A stretch of 64,000 bases of DNA from Aquicoccus sp. G2-2 (lineage in GTDB: Bacteria; Pseudomonadota; Alphaproteobacteria; Rhodobacterales; Rhodobacteraceae): positions 868,001-932,000 of the forward strand of contig NZ_JAYDCK010000003.1 of NCBI RefSeq assembly GCF_034555965.1. Reading direction: 5' to 3'. This document shows positions 25,882 through 35,145 of this stretch, piece after piece; position 1 is the first letter of the stretch, and each line of letters opens with the position of its first letter. The notes under the pieces are model-generated. The model saw only the letters and a program-made list of their open reading frames with translations. It did no database searches and had not been told where the DNA came from. The translations under genes were made by a program, and so were the position numbers.

Positions 25882-28261
25882 TCAGCTCTCCATATCGAGC
25901 GCCAGAGCATAGGCGACGCGTTCGGTTTCGGTCAGCTTGATCTTGAGGGCTTGCTCGTAAAGCTCGCGGAATTCAGGGATGGCGTGCAACTCCTTTGCCT
26001 TGGCACGGTGCCATTCCAGCCCATTTTCATGTTCGGCGCGCAGGGCGGCATCTTCCATCAGGCGGTCATATTCCGCGTGTAGGCGTGGGATGTTGCGCTT
26101 GATCGTGATGTCGCGGAAATCGGACCAGTCCATGCGAATCCAGTAGTTGATGCCAATCGAGCGATCAACATGCAGTGCGCGGCCACGTTGGCGTTTGATG
26201 AGGAAGCTTTCGGCCGAGCGCAGGGCATAATGGTTGAGCTGGATCAGGTCATAACCAATTGATTTCTTGGAGCTTCGCCACCCTTTTTCCGCGGCTTCGC
26301 GGGTCATGTCGATGCCCGATCCGTTGACCCATTTGACCTTTGATTTGAACGCCTCGCCCAGCTTGTTAGGGCGGTGGCAGGAGATTTTTTCATAGGCACC
26401 GATATTCTTGAACATCGTCTTGAAGCCCCAGACGGTGTGCGGCTTGGGGCAGAATTTCGGCGCGCAGGTTTCAAATTGGTCGATGACGAACGCGTCACTA
26501 AGCCGGGTCACGCCATTATGGCCGAAAAGCCGCCATGTCATTGCGACATTGGTGGCGTCAGGCACCGCTTTCAGAAAATCGTCGAGCGTGCCATTGCCGG
26601 TGCGCACGTTGATGAATTCATCGACGTCGATATGGATGATCCAGTCGGCATTTTTGATCACGTCTTCCTTCAACGCCTGATTGAGCGCGTATTGCTGCGG
26701 GGAATTGCCCTTCCACTTGTCGTTGTTGCGGTGTTGCAGGACGCCCATCTCCTGCAAACGGTCAAGGATTTCGGACGTGCCGTCGGTGCAATCGTTGGTA
26801 TAGATCAGGAAGTTATCCACCCCGATAGCACGATGATAAGCGACCCATTCGACGATATAGGGCGCTTCGTTTTTCATGCAGCCGACGATGACGTTGCCGC
26901 TCTTGCCCTTGGGCAACTTGCGCGGCGGTATGGGCGTGTAGGCGGCGGCAAGTTCGTCTTCGTTGACCATGCCGAGCTTGTTGTGCGGGGCAAAGGAGGA
27001 TTGGCGCAGCTTGGTGAAGTTTTGCTTGGCGAGTGGTGGTAGAATTGCGCGTGCTGTTTTGGAGAGGCCGTCGGGGGAGGCTTCTTCGGCAGGCGCGGCG
27101 GCTGTTTGCTCGGGCGTATCTGTGGCAATTTCGGCGAGGGCCGCAAGCTTTTCCTTGCGCTCTTCGCGGCTGGCTTTGTCGATCCGCCACATGAAGCTTA
27201 GCAGGTATTGCGAGGCGCGGTAGCCATTGCCGGGGTCGGCCTCCTGCCACGGCTTTGCCATGGGCGGGGGTGAAAAGTGACGCTGCTAGGGCCGGGTGGT
27301 TAACGCAGAGGGCATCATTGGCGGCGGCGAAGTGTTGTGCGATGGGCGCAAGGGCGGAAGGATCAATTGCGGGGCCGTCAATGCTGATTTCATTTATGAA
27401 TTTCTTCCAAAGCGGGCGTGGCAGAATGCGTTTGCGCTGGCCCAGAACCTTGAGCAGAAGCGCGTTCAACTGCCGCGCACGGGCGAGCCATGCGGCGGAC
27501 GGCTCTGCCGGGATATCGCCGGGGGCGGCTTTGCCGATTCCTTCAGAGATACCGAAGGCGGCGCGGATTTCTTCGGTCACGTCCGGGCTGTGAAACAGCT
27601 TTTCGTCGTAAGGGCGCAGGGTGACGGTGCCTGCGCCGAAGATGCTTTCCCAATGCTGCACGAGGCGGGGTCGGTCGAGCCAGAATGGTGGCGCTTGGGT
27701 TTCAAGGAACTGGCCTGCCTGCGGGTCAATTTCAGGGGCGGCGCGCAAGGCATCGCCCCACCAGTCAGCAGTGCCAACCATGCCCAATTCAAGTTCGAGC
27801 GGGGCGGCGCGCCCTTCGAGCACCTGAGCCGCGTAGTGGCGGGCGAGCAGGCGGGCGGGTTCATCAATATGGGCGACGATGCTGATATTGGGCGAGAGCG
27901 GGGCAAGCATTGCCTTGAGGCGCTCAAGCTCGGACGGGCGCGCAAGCGAGGCGCCAAGCTGCGACGCGGAGAGGATGAGCAGATCGGGATTGGCCGCTTC
28001 AATCTCGCGGCCAAGGCCCGAAACAAGCTGATTGCGAAGATCGGTCTGCGCTTGCGGGGTGATGAAGCCGCGATTGAAGCGCAGCGGGTCGATGTGATCA
28101 GGGTCCGTCACCGCCATGAACAGGCGGGTATGGTTGCGCGCGCCGGGGCTGCGCGGGAAAAGCACCGATTTCGCGGCAAGCTGGGCGCGCTTGTCGGCCA
28201 GCACCTCTTGAAGGCGCGCGGCACGGACCTGTTCCATGCCGATATGCAGGACGATCCGCAT
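25882..28261 (-). CDS. Sulfotransferase-like/glycosyltransferase fusion, frameshifted
   Basis: The N-terminal part (28261 to about 27270) resembles a roseobacter sulfotransferase-like domain, but its P-loop reads HIGMEQVRAARLQ instead of the usual KTGTT type, so PAPS binding is doubtful. The C-terminal part (from about residue 330) is a GT92/GT2-like domain with CMKNEAPYIVEWVAYHR, NDCTDGTSEILDRLQEMG and DVDEF. The frame breaks in a five-G run at 27266-27270 (plus strand): removing one G joins LFTPPMAKPWQEADPG smoothly into one protein of about 793 residues. Read as found, it would give two overlapping genes. The start ATG at 28261 overlaps the previous stop by one base. Confidence 0.75.
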
Positions 28262-28908
28262 CACGCAACCTCACTGTCGTTGTTGTCTTTTTGTGGCGTG
28301 GATGTATTCACCTTGCCCCACCATGGCAGGTCGCGACCCAGAAAGGCGCTGATTTTTGCGGGTGCCTGCGCATCGGCCACGTCATATTGAAGAAAATTCT
28401 CGTGGCCCTCGAATATTCGGGCCAGAAACGCATGGTGCGCGGTGATCCATTTGGCGCGCTCATGCAGGGTTTGACCGTAGGTCTTGGGCAGGCCGGGGAT
28501 GGTGGAGGCGGGCAGGCGGCTGGAGCCGAGATCGGACCATTTCAACATGCTCATCGCTTGATCACGCGGATCGCGCGCGGAGGCGAGGAAACGGATGGCG
28601 GGGTGGTATTGTTCAAGCGCGGCGATCATGCCGTAATCGGTTTGCGGCCAGAGCGAATGCGGCCCCTTGAGCATGTTGATCTCGGTGAAGGCGTCGAATT
28701 CGCCCAGCGTTTCAAGCGGGTCGCCGGAGGTGAAATAGCCGTGATACATCTGCCCGCCGACCCAGCGACGGCGCAGTTCTGGCTTTTGCGACTGGCCCTT
28801 GCGGATTCGGTAGTCCGCGACAGTGAACCCGGCGGCACGTAGCGCGCGGGCCAACGTGGTGGTGCCGGATTTGGGCAGGCCGAGATTAACGACGATCAGA
28901 CGACTCAT
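28261..28908 (-). CDS. Sulfotransferase family protein
   Basis: The 215-residue cytoplasmic protein opens with VVNLGLPKSGTTTLARALRA, which is the 5'-phosphosulfate-binding loop of PAPS sulfotransferases. The second PAPS-contacting region fits ASARDPRDQAMSM. Its acceptor is not known. It is shorter than many carbohydrate sulfotransferases but complete. It overlaps both neighbours (4 bp with the glycosyltransferase upstream, 1 bp with the fusion gene downstream), which argues for a joint role in adding sulfate to a glycan. Confidence 0.82.
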   Translation of the reverse strand: MSRLIVVNLGLPKSGTTTLARALRAAGFTVADYRIRKGQSQKPELRRRWVGGQMYHGYFTSGDPLETLGEFDAFTEINMLKGPHSLWPQTDYGMIAALEQYHPAIRFLASARDPRDQAMSMLKWSDLGSSRLPASTIPGLPKTYGQTLHERAKWITAHHAFLARIFEGHENFLQYDVADAQAPAKISAFLGRDLPWWGKVNTSTPQKDNNDSEVA

Positions 28909-29936
28909 GAGGCCAGCCCCAGCTCTACCAGCATGGCCTCTTCCTGTGGCGGGAGTTTGGAGGCGGTCTTGAGCTGCTCATACATCGCACGATAGGCTGG
29001 CTGCGCCATCAACGCGTCTCGCTTTGCTTTATGTAATGCTACAGCTTCGTCATGCAGGGTGTTGATTTTAGGGTCTGATTTTAATTCTGAAAGCGCGTCT
29101 TCAAGAGCCAGAAGATAACGCGCTATGGAGGTGTCGAGAAAGGCATCGTCGTTGCGCTCACGCCAGTAAGTATCATCGAACGCCCGGTTTTCGCGGTTCA
29201 CATCGCCACGGTCGTTTTTCACCAGATAACTGTCGAGCGAGCGCAGCGCGTAGTGGTTGAGCGTGGCGAAAGCGCGCGCGCCTTGGACCGGGAATTTGCG
29301 GATGCGGCGCGGGTTGGCGGCAACAAGGAAGCGATGTGGCACCTTGCGGCCTGAGCCGTCCGTCCATGACGGGCGCTTCTTTGGGCCGAGGTTCTTTTTG
29401 AAGAACGGTCGATGGGCGCCAAAATATTGCAGCGGAAAATCGTTGCGCATCAGGGTTTTAACCTCCGCCGCGGTTTCGCCGCACCAGATGTCCGGGTTAT
29501 GTGAACGGTCGAACTGCGCAATCACCGGGCGGTCTTCAAAATCCCAGACATCGCAATTGGCAAAGAACTGGAACGAGGCCGATATGGCCTGCGGAGTGCC
29601 GCACGCTTCGATCAGGGCCGGGATGGTGTGATCGCCGACATGGATGTTGAGAAATTCATCGACATCCGCGACCCAAACCCAGTCTGCCTGCGCGACGATC
29701 TCCTGCCGGGCGGCGTCTTTTAGCGCCTCCATCTGGTAATTGCGCCCCTCTGCCGGGTTGGGCAGGTGCTGCACGATGCCACGCGCCTGCAATGCGTCGA
29801 GCAAATGGTCGGTCCCGTCGGTGCAGTCGTTGGAATAAAACAGGTGATCGGTGACGCCAATGAGACGATTGAAGGCGATCCATTCCAACAGGAACGGGCC
29901 TTCGTTTTTGACGCAAGTGACAGCCGTGATTCGCAT
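28905..29936 (-). CDS. Glycosyltransferase, GT92/GT2-like
   Basis: This 343-residue protein is a paralogue of the glycosyltransferases at 24764 and 25882. It has VTCVKNEGPFLLEWIAFNRL at the start, SNDCTDGTDHLLDAL, and the DVDEF metal motif (WVWVADVDEFLNIHVG). The conserved HYALRSLDSYLVKNDRGD segment is also present. I chose the ATG at 29936 (MRITAVTC) because the longer open frame upstream lacks similarity and a ribosome site. It is the first gene of the four-gene minus-strand operon. The 230-bp spacer to moxR is a divergent promoter region with no gene. Confidence 0.83.
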   Translation of the reverse strand: MRITAVTCVKNEGPFLLEWIAFNRLIGVTDHLFYSNDCTDGTDHLLDALQARGIVQHLPNPAEGRNYQMEALKDAARQEIVAQADWVWVADVDEFLNIHVGDHTIPALIEACGTPQAISASFQFFANCDVWDFEDRPVIAQFDRSHNPDIWCGETAAEVKTLMRNDFPLQYFGAHRPFFKKNLGPKKRPSWTDGSGRKVPHRFLVAANPRRIRKFPVQGARAFATLNHYALRSLDSYLVKNDRGDVNRENRAFDDTYWRERNDDAFLDTSIARYLLALEDALSELKSDPKINTLHDEAVALHKAKRDALMAQPAYRAMYEQLKTASKLPPQEEAMLVELGLAS

Positions 29937-30166
29937 CACGCCTGTCCCGCCGGGAATCCGGTAGGATATTTCATCGACAGCCCGCCTTTGCCTCTTGCCC
30001 GGTTGATCCGGGTTAGAACATGTTTTTCTTACCAAAAAGCATCGCAAATGTGTGTGCCCGCGTCAATTCCTGTGCCGTTGCGAATGGTGAGTGACGCAAA
30101 TTCGTGACAGGTTGGCAGCTTGACGCGACCCGCGCAGCATGCAGTCTTGCCGCAAGGGAGACCGCA

Positions 30167-31075
30167 ATGAGTTCACTAACCACGATCGACGATGTGCAGG
30201 CCATGCTGGCCGGGCAGGACTATGTTTGTGGCCGGTCGCTGGCAACGGTGGTGTTTCTGGCGCTGAGATTGGGGCGGCCGCTTTTCCTTGAAGGGGAGGC
30301 CGGGGTCGGCAAGACCGAGATCGCCAAGGCGATTGCCGCCGGATTGGGGCGCAGGTTGATCCGGCTGCAATGTTATGAGGGGCTTGATGCCGCCTCTGCG
30401 GTTTATGAATGGAACTTCGCCGAACAGATGATCGCCATTCGCACGGCGGAAGCCGGTGGAGGGGCGGACCGGGACGCGCTCAAGGCGGAGCTTTTCACCG
30501 AAGACTACTTGATTGAGCGCCCGCTTTTGCAGGCGATGCGCCCGCAACCGGGCGGTGCGCCGGTGCTGTTGATTGACGAGCTGGACCGCACCGATGAGCC
30601 GTTCGAGGCATTCTTGCTGGAAGCCCTTTCCGATTTTCAGGTGACGATCCCCGAGCTTGGCACGGTGAAGGCGCCCGAGCCGCCGATTGTCATCCTGACC
30701 TCAAACAGAACCCGCGAAGTGCATGATGCGTTAAAGCGGCGCTGCCTTTATCATTGGGTCGATTATCCCGATTTCGACCGCGAGATCGAAATTCTGCACG
30801 CCCGCGCGCCCGAAGCGGCGGCGCGCCTTTCAAAACAGGTGGTCGCATTCGTCCAAAAGCTGCGCACAGAGGATCTGTTCAAGAAACCCGGCGTTGCCGA
30901 AACGATTGATTGGGCGAAGTGCCTGCTGGCGCTTGATGTGCTTGACCTTTCGCCCGAGGTGATCGCCGACACACTGGGTGCGATCCTGAAATATCAGGAC
31001 GATATCGCCAAGCTGCAAGGCTCTGAAGCCAAGCGGATGCTGGACGAGGTCAAGGCTTCTCTGGAACTCGCGTGA
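30167..31075 (+). CDS. MoxR-family AAA ATPase, CoxD-like
   Basis: The 302-residue ATPase matches the MoxR/CoxD family. Walker A is GEAGVGKTE and Walker B is VLLIDELDRTDEP; the sensor 1 asparagine is in LTSNRTREVHDALKRRC. In carboxydotrophs CoxD with CoxE and CoxF matures the Cu-Mo active site of CO dehydrogenase. I chose the ATG at 30167, preceded by AAGGGAG, over an in-frame start at 30104. A CoxE-like VWA gene follows after a hairpin element. Confidence 0.88.
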   Translation: MSSLTTIDDVQAMLAGQDYVCGRSLATVVFLALRLGRPLFLEGEAGVGKTEIAKAIAAGLGRRLIRLQCYEGLDAASAVYEWNFAEQMIAIRTAEAGGGADRDALKAELFTEDYLIERPLLQAMRPQPGGAPVLLIDELDRTDEPFEAFLLEALSDFQVTIPELGTVKAPEPPIVILTSNRTREVHDALKRRCLYHWVDYPDFDREIEILHARAPEAAARLSKQVVAFVQKLRTEDLFKKPGVAETIDWAKCLLALDVLDLSPEVIADTLGAILKYQDDIAKLQGSEAKRMLDEVKASLELA

Positions 31076-31077
31076 TG

Positions 31078-31125
31078 CTTCATTTGGCAAAAAATACCTC
31101 GGGGGTGTGGGGGCAGCGCCCCCAC
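31078..31125 (+). repeat. Stop-codon-linked intra-operon element, copy 2
   Basis: The element starts CTTCATTTGGC exactly two bases after the MoxR stop codon and continues AAAAAATACCTCGGGG. It ends with an 8-bp hairpin (GTGGGGGC / GCCCCCAC) just before the next start codon. It shares layout and consensus with the element at 22537-22586. The T-run expected of a terminator is missing. Confidence 0.78.
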
Positions 31126-31133
31126 GCAGGCTG

Positions 31134-32396
31134 ATGTCTGAACACGCCCCTCTCGATCTGCCGGATGCGCCGAAACTTACCCATAATATCACCCATTTCG
31201 CGCGCGCGCTGCGCAAGGCCGGTCTGCCGATAGGGCCGGGCCGGGTGATTGATGCGATTCGCGCGGTTGAGGTGGCGGGTTTTACCGAGAAGCGGGATTT
31301 TTACTGGGTCCTGCACGCCTGTTTTGTGAACCGCCCCGAGCACAGCCGGGTGTTTGCACAGCTTTTCCGGCTCTATTGGCGTGATCCGCGCTATATGGAG
31401 CATATGATGGCGATGATGCTGCCTGCTATTCGCGGGGTGCAAGAGGAACGCCGGGCAGAAGCGGGAGAAAAACGCGCGGCGGAGGCATTGCTTGACGGGA
31501 TCGAACGCGATTTGCCGGACCTGCCGGAAGGGGCAGAAGATGAGACGGTGATCGAGATCGACGCCAGTGCCACGATGTCGGGCGAAGAGCGGCTGAAAAG
31601 CCTTGATTTCGAGCAGATGAGCACGGCGGAGGTGGCGCAGGCCAAGCGGATGCTGGCGCGGCTTCGGTTACCGGTGAAGCCGATTCCGTCGCGGCGGGCG
31701 CAGGCTTCCGCACGCGGCAGGTTGGTGGATTGGCGCCGCACCTTGCGCGCCTCGATGCGTCAGGGCGGTGAGCTGCGCGGACTTGAGATGAAAGCGCCAC
31801 GGATGCGCTGGCCCAATCTGGTGGTGCTGTGCGATATTTCCGGCTCGATGAGCCAATATAGCCGGATGGTGCTGCATTTCCTGCACGCGGTGGCCAATCA
31901 TAAAGGCGCGGGGTGGGCACAAGTGCATGCGTTCACCTTCGGCACGCGGCTGACCAACATCACCCGGCATCTGGCGACGCGCGACGTGGATCAGGCGTTG
32001 GCGGCGGCGGGGGCGGAAGCGCAGGATTGGGAAGGCGGCACGCGGATTGGCGCCTGCCTTCATACGTTCAACCGCGACTGGTCGCGCCGGGTGACGGGGC
32101 AGGGGGCGGTGGTCTTGCTGATCACCGATGGGCTTGACCGTGACGCGGTTGATTTGCTCGGCCATGAGGTCAAGCGGTTGCGGCTGAGTGCGCGGCGGTT
32201 GATCTGGCTCAACCCGCTGTTGCGTTGGGACGGGTTTGCGCCCCGCGCCGCCGGAATTGCGGCGATGCTGCCGCATGTCGACAGCTTTCGCGCCGGGCAT
32301 TCGATTGAAACGCTGGAACAATTGGCCGAGGCAATCTCCCGCCCGGATGACATGGGCGAGAAGGCGCGGCTGATGGCGCTACTGGAGACGGCCTGA
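31134..32396 (+). CDS. VWA-domain protein, CoxE-like
   Basis: The 420-residue cytoplasmic protein matches the CoxE/VWA family that pairs with MoxR ATPases. The C-terminal von Willebrand factor A domain carries the MIDAS motif DISGSMS and the later TDGLDRD. The N-terminal half is helical, with an acidic middle segment. In CO dehydrogenase systems CoxE assists cofactor assembly. I chose the ATG at 31134 (MSEHAPLDLPDAPK); the in-frame alternative at 31107 lies inside the hairpin element. Confidence 0.88.
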   Translation: MSEHAPLDLPDAPKLTHNITHFARALRKAGLPIGPGRVIDAIRAVEVAGFTEKRDFYWVLHACFVNRPEHSRVFAQLFRLYWRDPRYMEHMMAMMLPAIRGVQEERRAEAGEKRAAEALLDGIERDLPDLPEGAEDETVIEIDASATMSGEERLKSLDFEQMSTAEVAQAKRMLARLRLPVKPIPSRRAQASARGRLVDWRRTLRASMRQGGELRGLEMKAPRMRWPNLVVLCDISGSMSQYSRMVLHFLHAVANHKGAGWAQVHAFTFGTRLTNITRHLATRDVDQALAAAGAEAQDWEGGTRIGACLHTFNRDWSRRVTGQGAVVLLITDGLDRDAVDLLGHEVKRLRLSARRLIWLNPLLRWDGFAPRAAGIAAMLPHVDSFRAGHSIETLEQLAEAISRPDDMGEKARLMALLETA

Positions 32397-32499
32397 GACG
32401 GTTGGGAATTCAGCGGCACCCCCTTGCGCAGGCGGGCGGTCCGTAGTTTGCTTGGGGCTGGTGCGAGATTGCGTGAAAGAGCGCGGGAAAGGACCGATC

Positions 32500-33462
32500 A
32501 TGCAACGTTTTGATAATATGCCTGAGGTGGCGCTCGACTGGGCGCGCGCCGGCAAGAAGGTGGCATTGGCGACGGTGGTGCAGACATGGGGCAGTGCGCC
32601 GCGCCGCACCGGCGCACAACTGGTGATTTCCGAGGGCGGCGCGATCGAAGGCTCGGTATCGGGTGGCTGCGTGGAAGGCGATGTGGTGCTTGAGGCGCTT
32701 GAGGCGTTCGAGGATGGCAAGGCGCGGATGCTGGAATATGGCGTGGCCGACGATGACGCATTTGCCGTCGGGCTGGCCTGTGGCGGCACCATCCGGGTGA
32801 TGGTGGAGCCGGTGGGCGATGTGTTGCCTTTGCCGCTGCTGGAAGAATTGGTGGCGGCGCGTGCGGCGCGCGAGAAAGTCGCGGTGATCTCCCCGCCCGG
32901 TGAGGGTGCGCGCAAATTGGTGCGCGGCGGCTATGATGAGCGGTTTCGGATGGATCGCTCTGGCTTTGAGGAAGACAGAAGTTTTGTGACCATCCACAAC
33001 GCGCCGCTCAGGATGGTGATTGTCGGGGCGGTGCATATCGCGCAGGCACTGGTGCCGATGGCGCGAGTGGCCGGGTTCGACCCGGTGATCATCGAGCCGC
33101 GCCCGGCGTTTGGCTCGGCCGCGCGGTTTCCCGGAGAGACGATCCTTGACGATTGGCCCGATGAGGCGGTGCGCACGCTTGGGCTTGATGGGCGCACGGC
33201 GCTGGTGTTGCTGACGCATGATCCCAAGCTTGACGATCCGGCGCTTGACGCGGCGCTTGGCTCGGAGGTGTTTTATATTGGTGCGCTCGGTTCCACCCGG
33301 ACGCATGCCAAACGGGTGGAGCGGCTTCGTACGGCGGGGAAATCTGATGCGGAAATAGCCAAGATACACGGGCCAATCGGGCTTGATATCGGGGCATCCG
33401 GCCCGGCGGAGATTGCACTGGCGATCCTCGCGCAGGCGGTGCAGGTGCTGAGGCGGCCATGA
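32500..33462 (+). CDS. XdhC-family protein
   Basis: The 320-residue protein belongs to the XdhC/CoxI family, which binds molybdopterin cofactor and promotes its insertion or sulfuration in xanthine dehydrogenase-type enzymes. The N-terminal motif GSAPRRTGAQ and the following GSVSGGCVEGDVV are diagnostic. A C-terminal Rossmann-like domain contains YIGALGSTRTHAKR. The ATG at 32500 has the ribosome site GGGAAAGGA. Its stop overlaps the next start by 4 bp. Confidence 0.9.
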   Translation: MQRFDNMPEVALDWARAGKKVALATVVQTWGSAPRRTGAQLVISEGGAIEGSVSGGCVEGDVVLEALEAFEDGKARMLEYGVADDDAFAVGLACGGTIRVMVEPVGDVLPLPLLEELVAARAAREKVAVISPPGEGARKLVRGGYDERFRMDRSGFEEDRSFVTIHNAPLRMVIVGAVHIAQALVPMARVAGFDPVIIEPRPAFGSAARFPGETILDDWPDEAVRTLGLDGRTALVLLTHDPKLDDPALDAALGSEVFYIGALGSTRTHAKRVERLRTAGKSDAEIAKIHGPIGLDIGASGPAEIALAILAQAVQVLRRP

Positions 33463-34460
33463 AATTCGGTGCAACCCCCGTGAGCGAAGCGGAAGGCGCC
33501 ATTCTGGCCCATTCGGTGCGCAATGAAGGTGTGCGCCTGCGCAAAGGGCTGATCCTTGAGGCCGCGCATATCGAAACCCTGCAAAATGCCGGGATCGAAA
33601 GCGTGATAGCGGCCCGGCTTGGTCCAGACGACAGCCATGAAGATGCAGCGGCGCAGTTGGTTGCGGAGGCTCTGATTGGCGAGGCTCAGGATGGCTTGCG
33701 CGCGGATGTGGCGACGACCGGCCGGGTCAACCTGATTGCGGAGCGGCCGGGGGTGTTGCGGATCGACGGTGAGCGCATCACAGCCGCAAATCTGGTTAAC
33801 CCGTTGATCAACATCGCCACGCTACCGCCGTTTCAGCAGGTGGCTCCCGGTGATATTGCGGCGACGGTGAAGATTGTCTCTTACGGTCTGCCAACGGCGG
33901 ATGTGAAGCGCGCGGCCGAAAGTGGACGGGCAGCGCTGCGGCTGGCCCAGCCGGTGATCCGCAGTGCCAGCCTGATCATCACCGAAGTTGATGGCCGACT
34001 GGGCGAGAAGGGGCGAATTGCAATCGAAGGCCGGTTGAAGCCGCTTGGCATCGCGCTGGAGCGGGTGGTCACGGTGCCGCACAAGCAGGCGGCGATCACT
34101 GCGGCGCTGAGCGATGCGCCGGGCGAGTTGGTGTTGATCCTGACGGCCTCTGCCACCTCTGATCCGACGGATGTAGCGCCTGAGGCGGTGCGCAATGCGG
34201 GCGGGGAGGTGTTGCGGTTCGGGATGCCGGTGGACCCTGGAAATCTGCTCTTCATTGGTCGGTTGGACACGCGCCCGGTGATCGGCCTGCCGGGCTGTGC
34301 CCGCTCGCCTGCGCTCAACGGGGCGGATTGGGTGCTCTCACGCGTGGCGTGCGGCGTTGATGTGGGGCGCGATGAGCTGGCTGCGATGGGTGTGGGCGGG
34401 CTTTTGAAAGAGACCGCCATGCGCGGTCATCCCCGAGCGGGGCGCAAACGCGATCACTAA
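33459..34460 (+). CDS. Molybdopterin-binding protein
   Basis: The 333-residue protein resembles the molybdopterin-binding family of MoaB/MogA/MoeA. Recognisable segments are the SLIITEVDGRLGEKG region and LILTASATSDPTDVAPEAV, followed by GMPVDPGNLLFIGRLDTRPVIGLPGC. It would act in the cytoplasm on molybdenum cofactor made for the XDH-type enzyme. It overlaps xdhC by 4 bp. No Mo-enzyme structural gene follows; the next gene is on the other strand. Confidence 0.83.
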   Translation: MKFGATPVSEAEGAILAHSVRNEGVRLRKGLILEAAHIETLQNAGIESVIAARLGPDDSHEDAAAQLVAEALIGEAQDGLRADVATTGRVNLIAERPGVLRIDGERITAANLVNPLINIATLPPFQQVAPGDIAATVKIVSYGLPTADVKRAAESGRAALRLAQPVIRSASLIITEVDGRLGEKGRIAIEGRLKPLGIALERVVTVPHKQAAITAALSDAPGELVLILTASATSDPTDVAPEAVRNAGGEVLRFGMPVDPGNLLFIGRLDTRPVIGLPGCARSPALNGADWVLSRVACGVDVGRDELAAMGVGGLLKETAMRGHPRAGRKRDH

Positions 34461-34472
34461 AGCGCCCCGCCT

Positions 34473-35072
34473 TTAACCCGGTTTGCGGGCGATGAAATCT
34501 ATGTAGGCGGCAGTCCCTTTGCCGGATTGTGCGGCGCGGTGATATTCCGCGATCTCGATTATGTTCCAGCCGTCAAATTCATCGCGCAGGATCTCTTCGG
34601 TATACATATTGGCGATGTAGGGTGGCCCGCCAGTGCCAAGGGCCACCTGTTCGGGGGTGTAGCCGTGCAGCATAACTAGGCCGCCGGGTTTGGTGGCGTC
34701 TTTCATTTTGGCGAAAAGCTTGCGGCGCTCATCCGGGCCGACGAATTGAATGAGCAATCCGGCGACGAGATCATAGCTGCCCTCAAAGGTTTGCACCGCC
34801 AGCACGTCAACCTCACGGTAGTCAACCTGCACCCCGCGCTCTGCGGCCAGTGCGCGGGCGCGGGCCAGCGCGGAAGGCGCGAATTCGAGTGCGGTGACAC
34901 TCATGCCCTGTTGGGCCATGTAAACCGAATTGCGGCCTTCGCCATCGGCAACCGACAGGGCGGTGAGGCCGGGTTTGAACCAAGCCCGGTGCGCGGTCAG
35001 AAAATGCGATGGCTCCTTGCCGAAAACATAGTCGGGTGAGGCGGCAAAGCGTTCTTCCCACATCGGGCGCAT
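34473..35072 (-). CDS. SAM-dependent methyltransferase, TehB-like
   Basis: The 199-residue cytoplasmic enzyme has the class I methyltransferase fold. Motif I is SVADGEGRNSVYMA, where most relatives have D-x-G-C-G-E-G-R-N. Motif post-I is in SVTALEFAPSALARAR. The methyl acceptor is unknown; TehB-like proteins are sometimes linked to oxyanion tolerance. An alternative start is the ATG at 35063. It converges with the molybdopterin-binding gene 12 bp away. Confidence 0.82.
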   Translation of the reverse strand: MRPMWEERFAASPDYVFGKEPSHFLTAHRAWFKPGLTALSVADGEGRNSVYMAQQGMSVTALEFAPSALARARALAAERGVQVDYREVDVLAVQTFEGSYDLVAGLLIQFVGPDERRKLFAKMKDATKPGGLVMLHGYTPEQVALGTGGPPYIANMYTEEILRDEFDGWNIIEIAEYHRAAQSGKGTAAYIDFIARKPG

Positions 35073-35100
35073 CCTTTCCTCATCTGGAGGGCTTGAATGG

Positions 35101-35128
35101 AAAACGCCCCGCGTGTGCGGGGCGTTTG
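35101..35128 (-). terminator. Bidirectional terminator after infC
   Basis: The sequence AAACGCCCCGC (102-112), loop GTGT, and GCGGGGCGTTT (117-127) form an 11-bp stem. The minus strand continues with a T-run (TTTTCC), ending infC transcripts; a T-run on the plus strand is shorter. It lies 18 bp after the infC stop. Confidence 0.8.
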
Positions 35129-35145
35129 CGGCATGAGCATGGTGC

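Noticed and set aside
26813-27262. Separate C-terminal part of the gene at 28261 in its own frame
   Set aside because: After about 27262 the frame becomes an Arg/Pro-rich shadow of the glycosyltransferase; a one-base repair joins the two domains.
32410-33474. Minus-strand open frame (354 codons) opposite xdhC
   Set aside because: His/Arg-rich composition and complete overlap with a recognised plus-strand XdhC gene.
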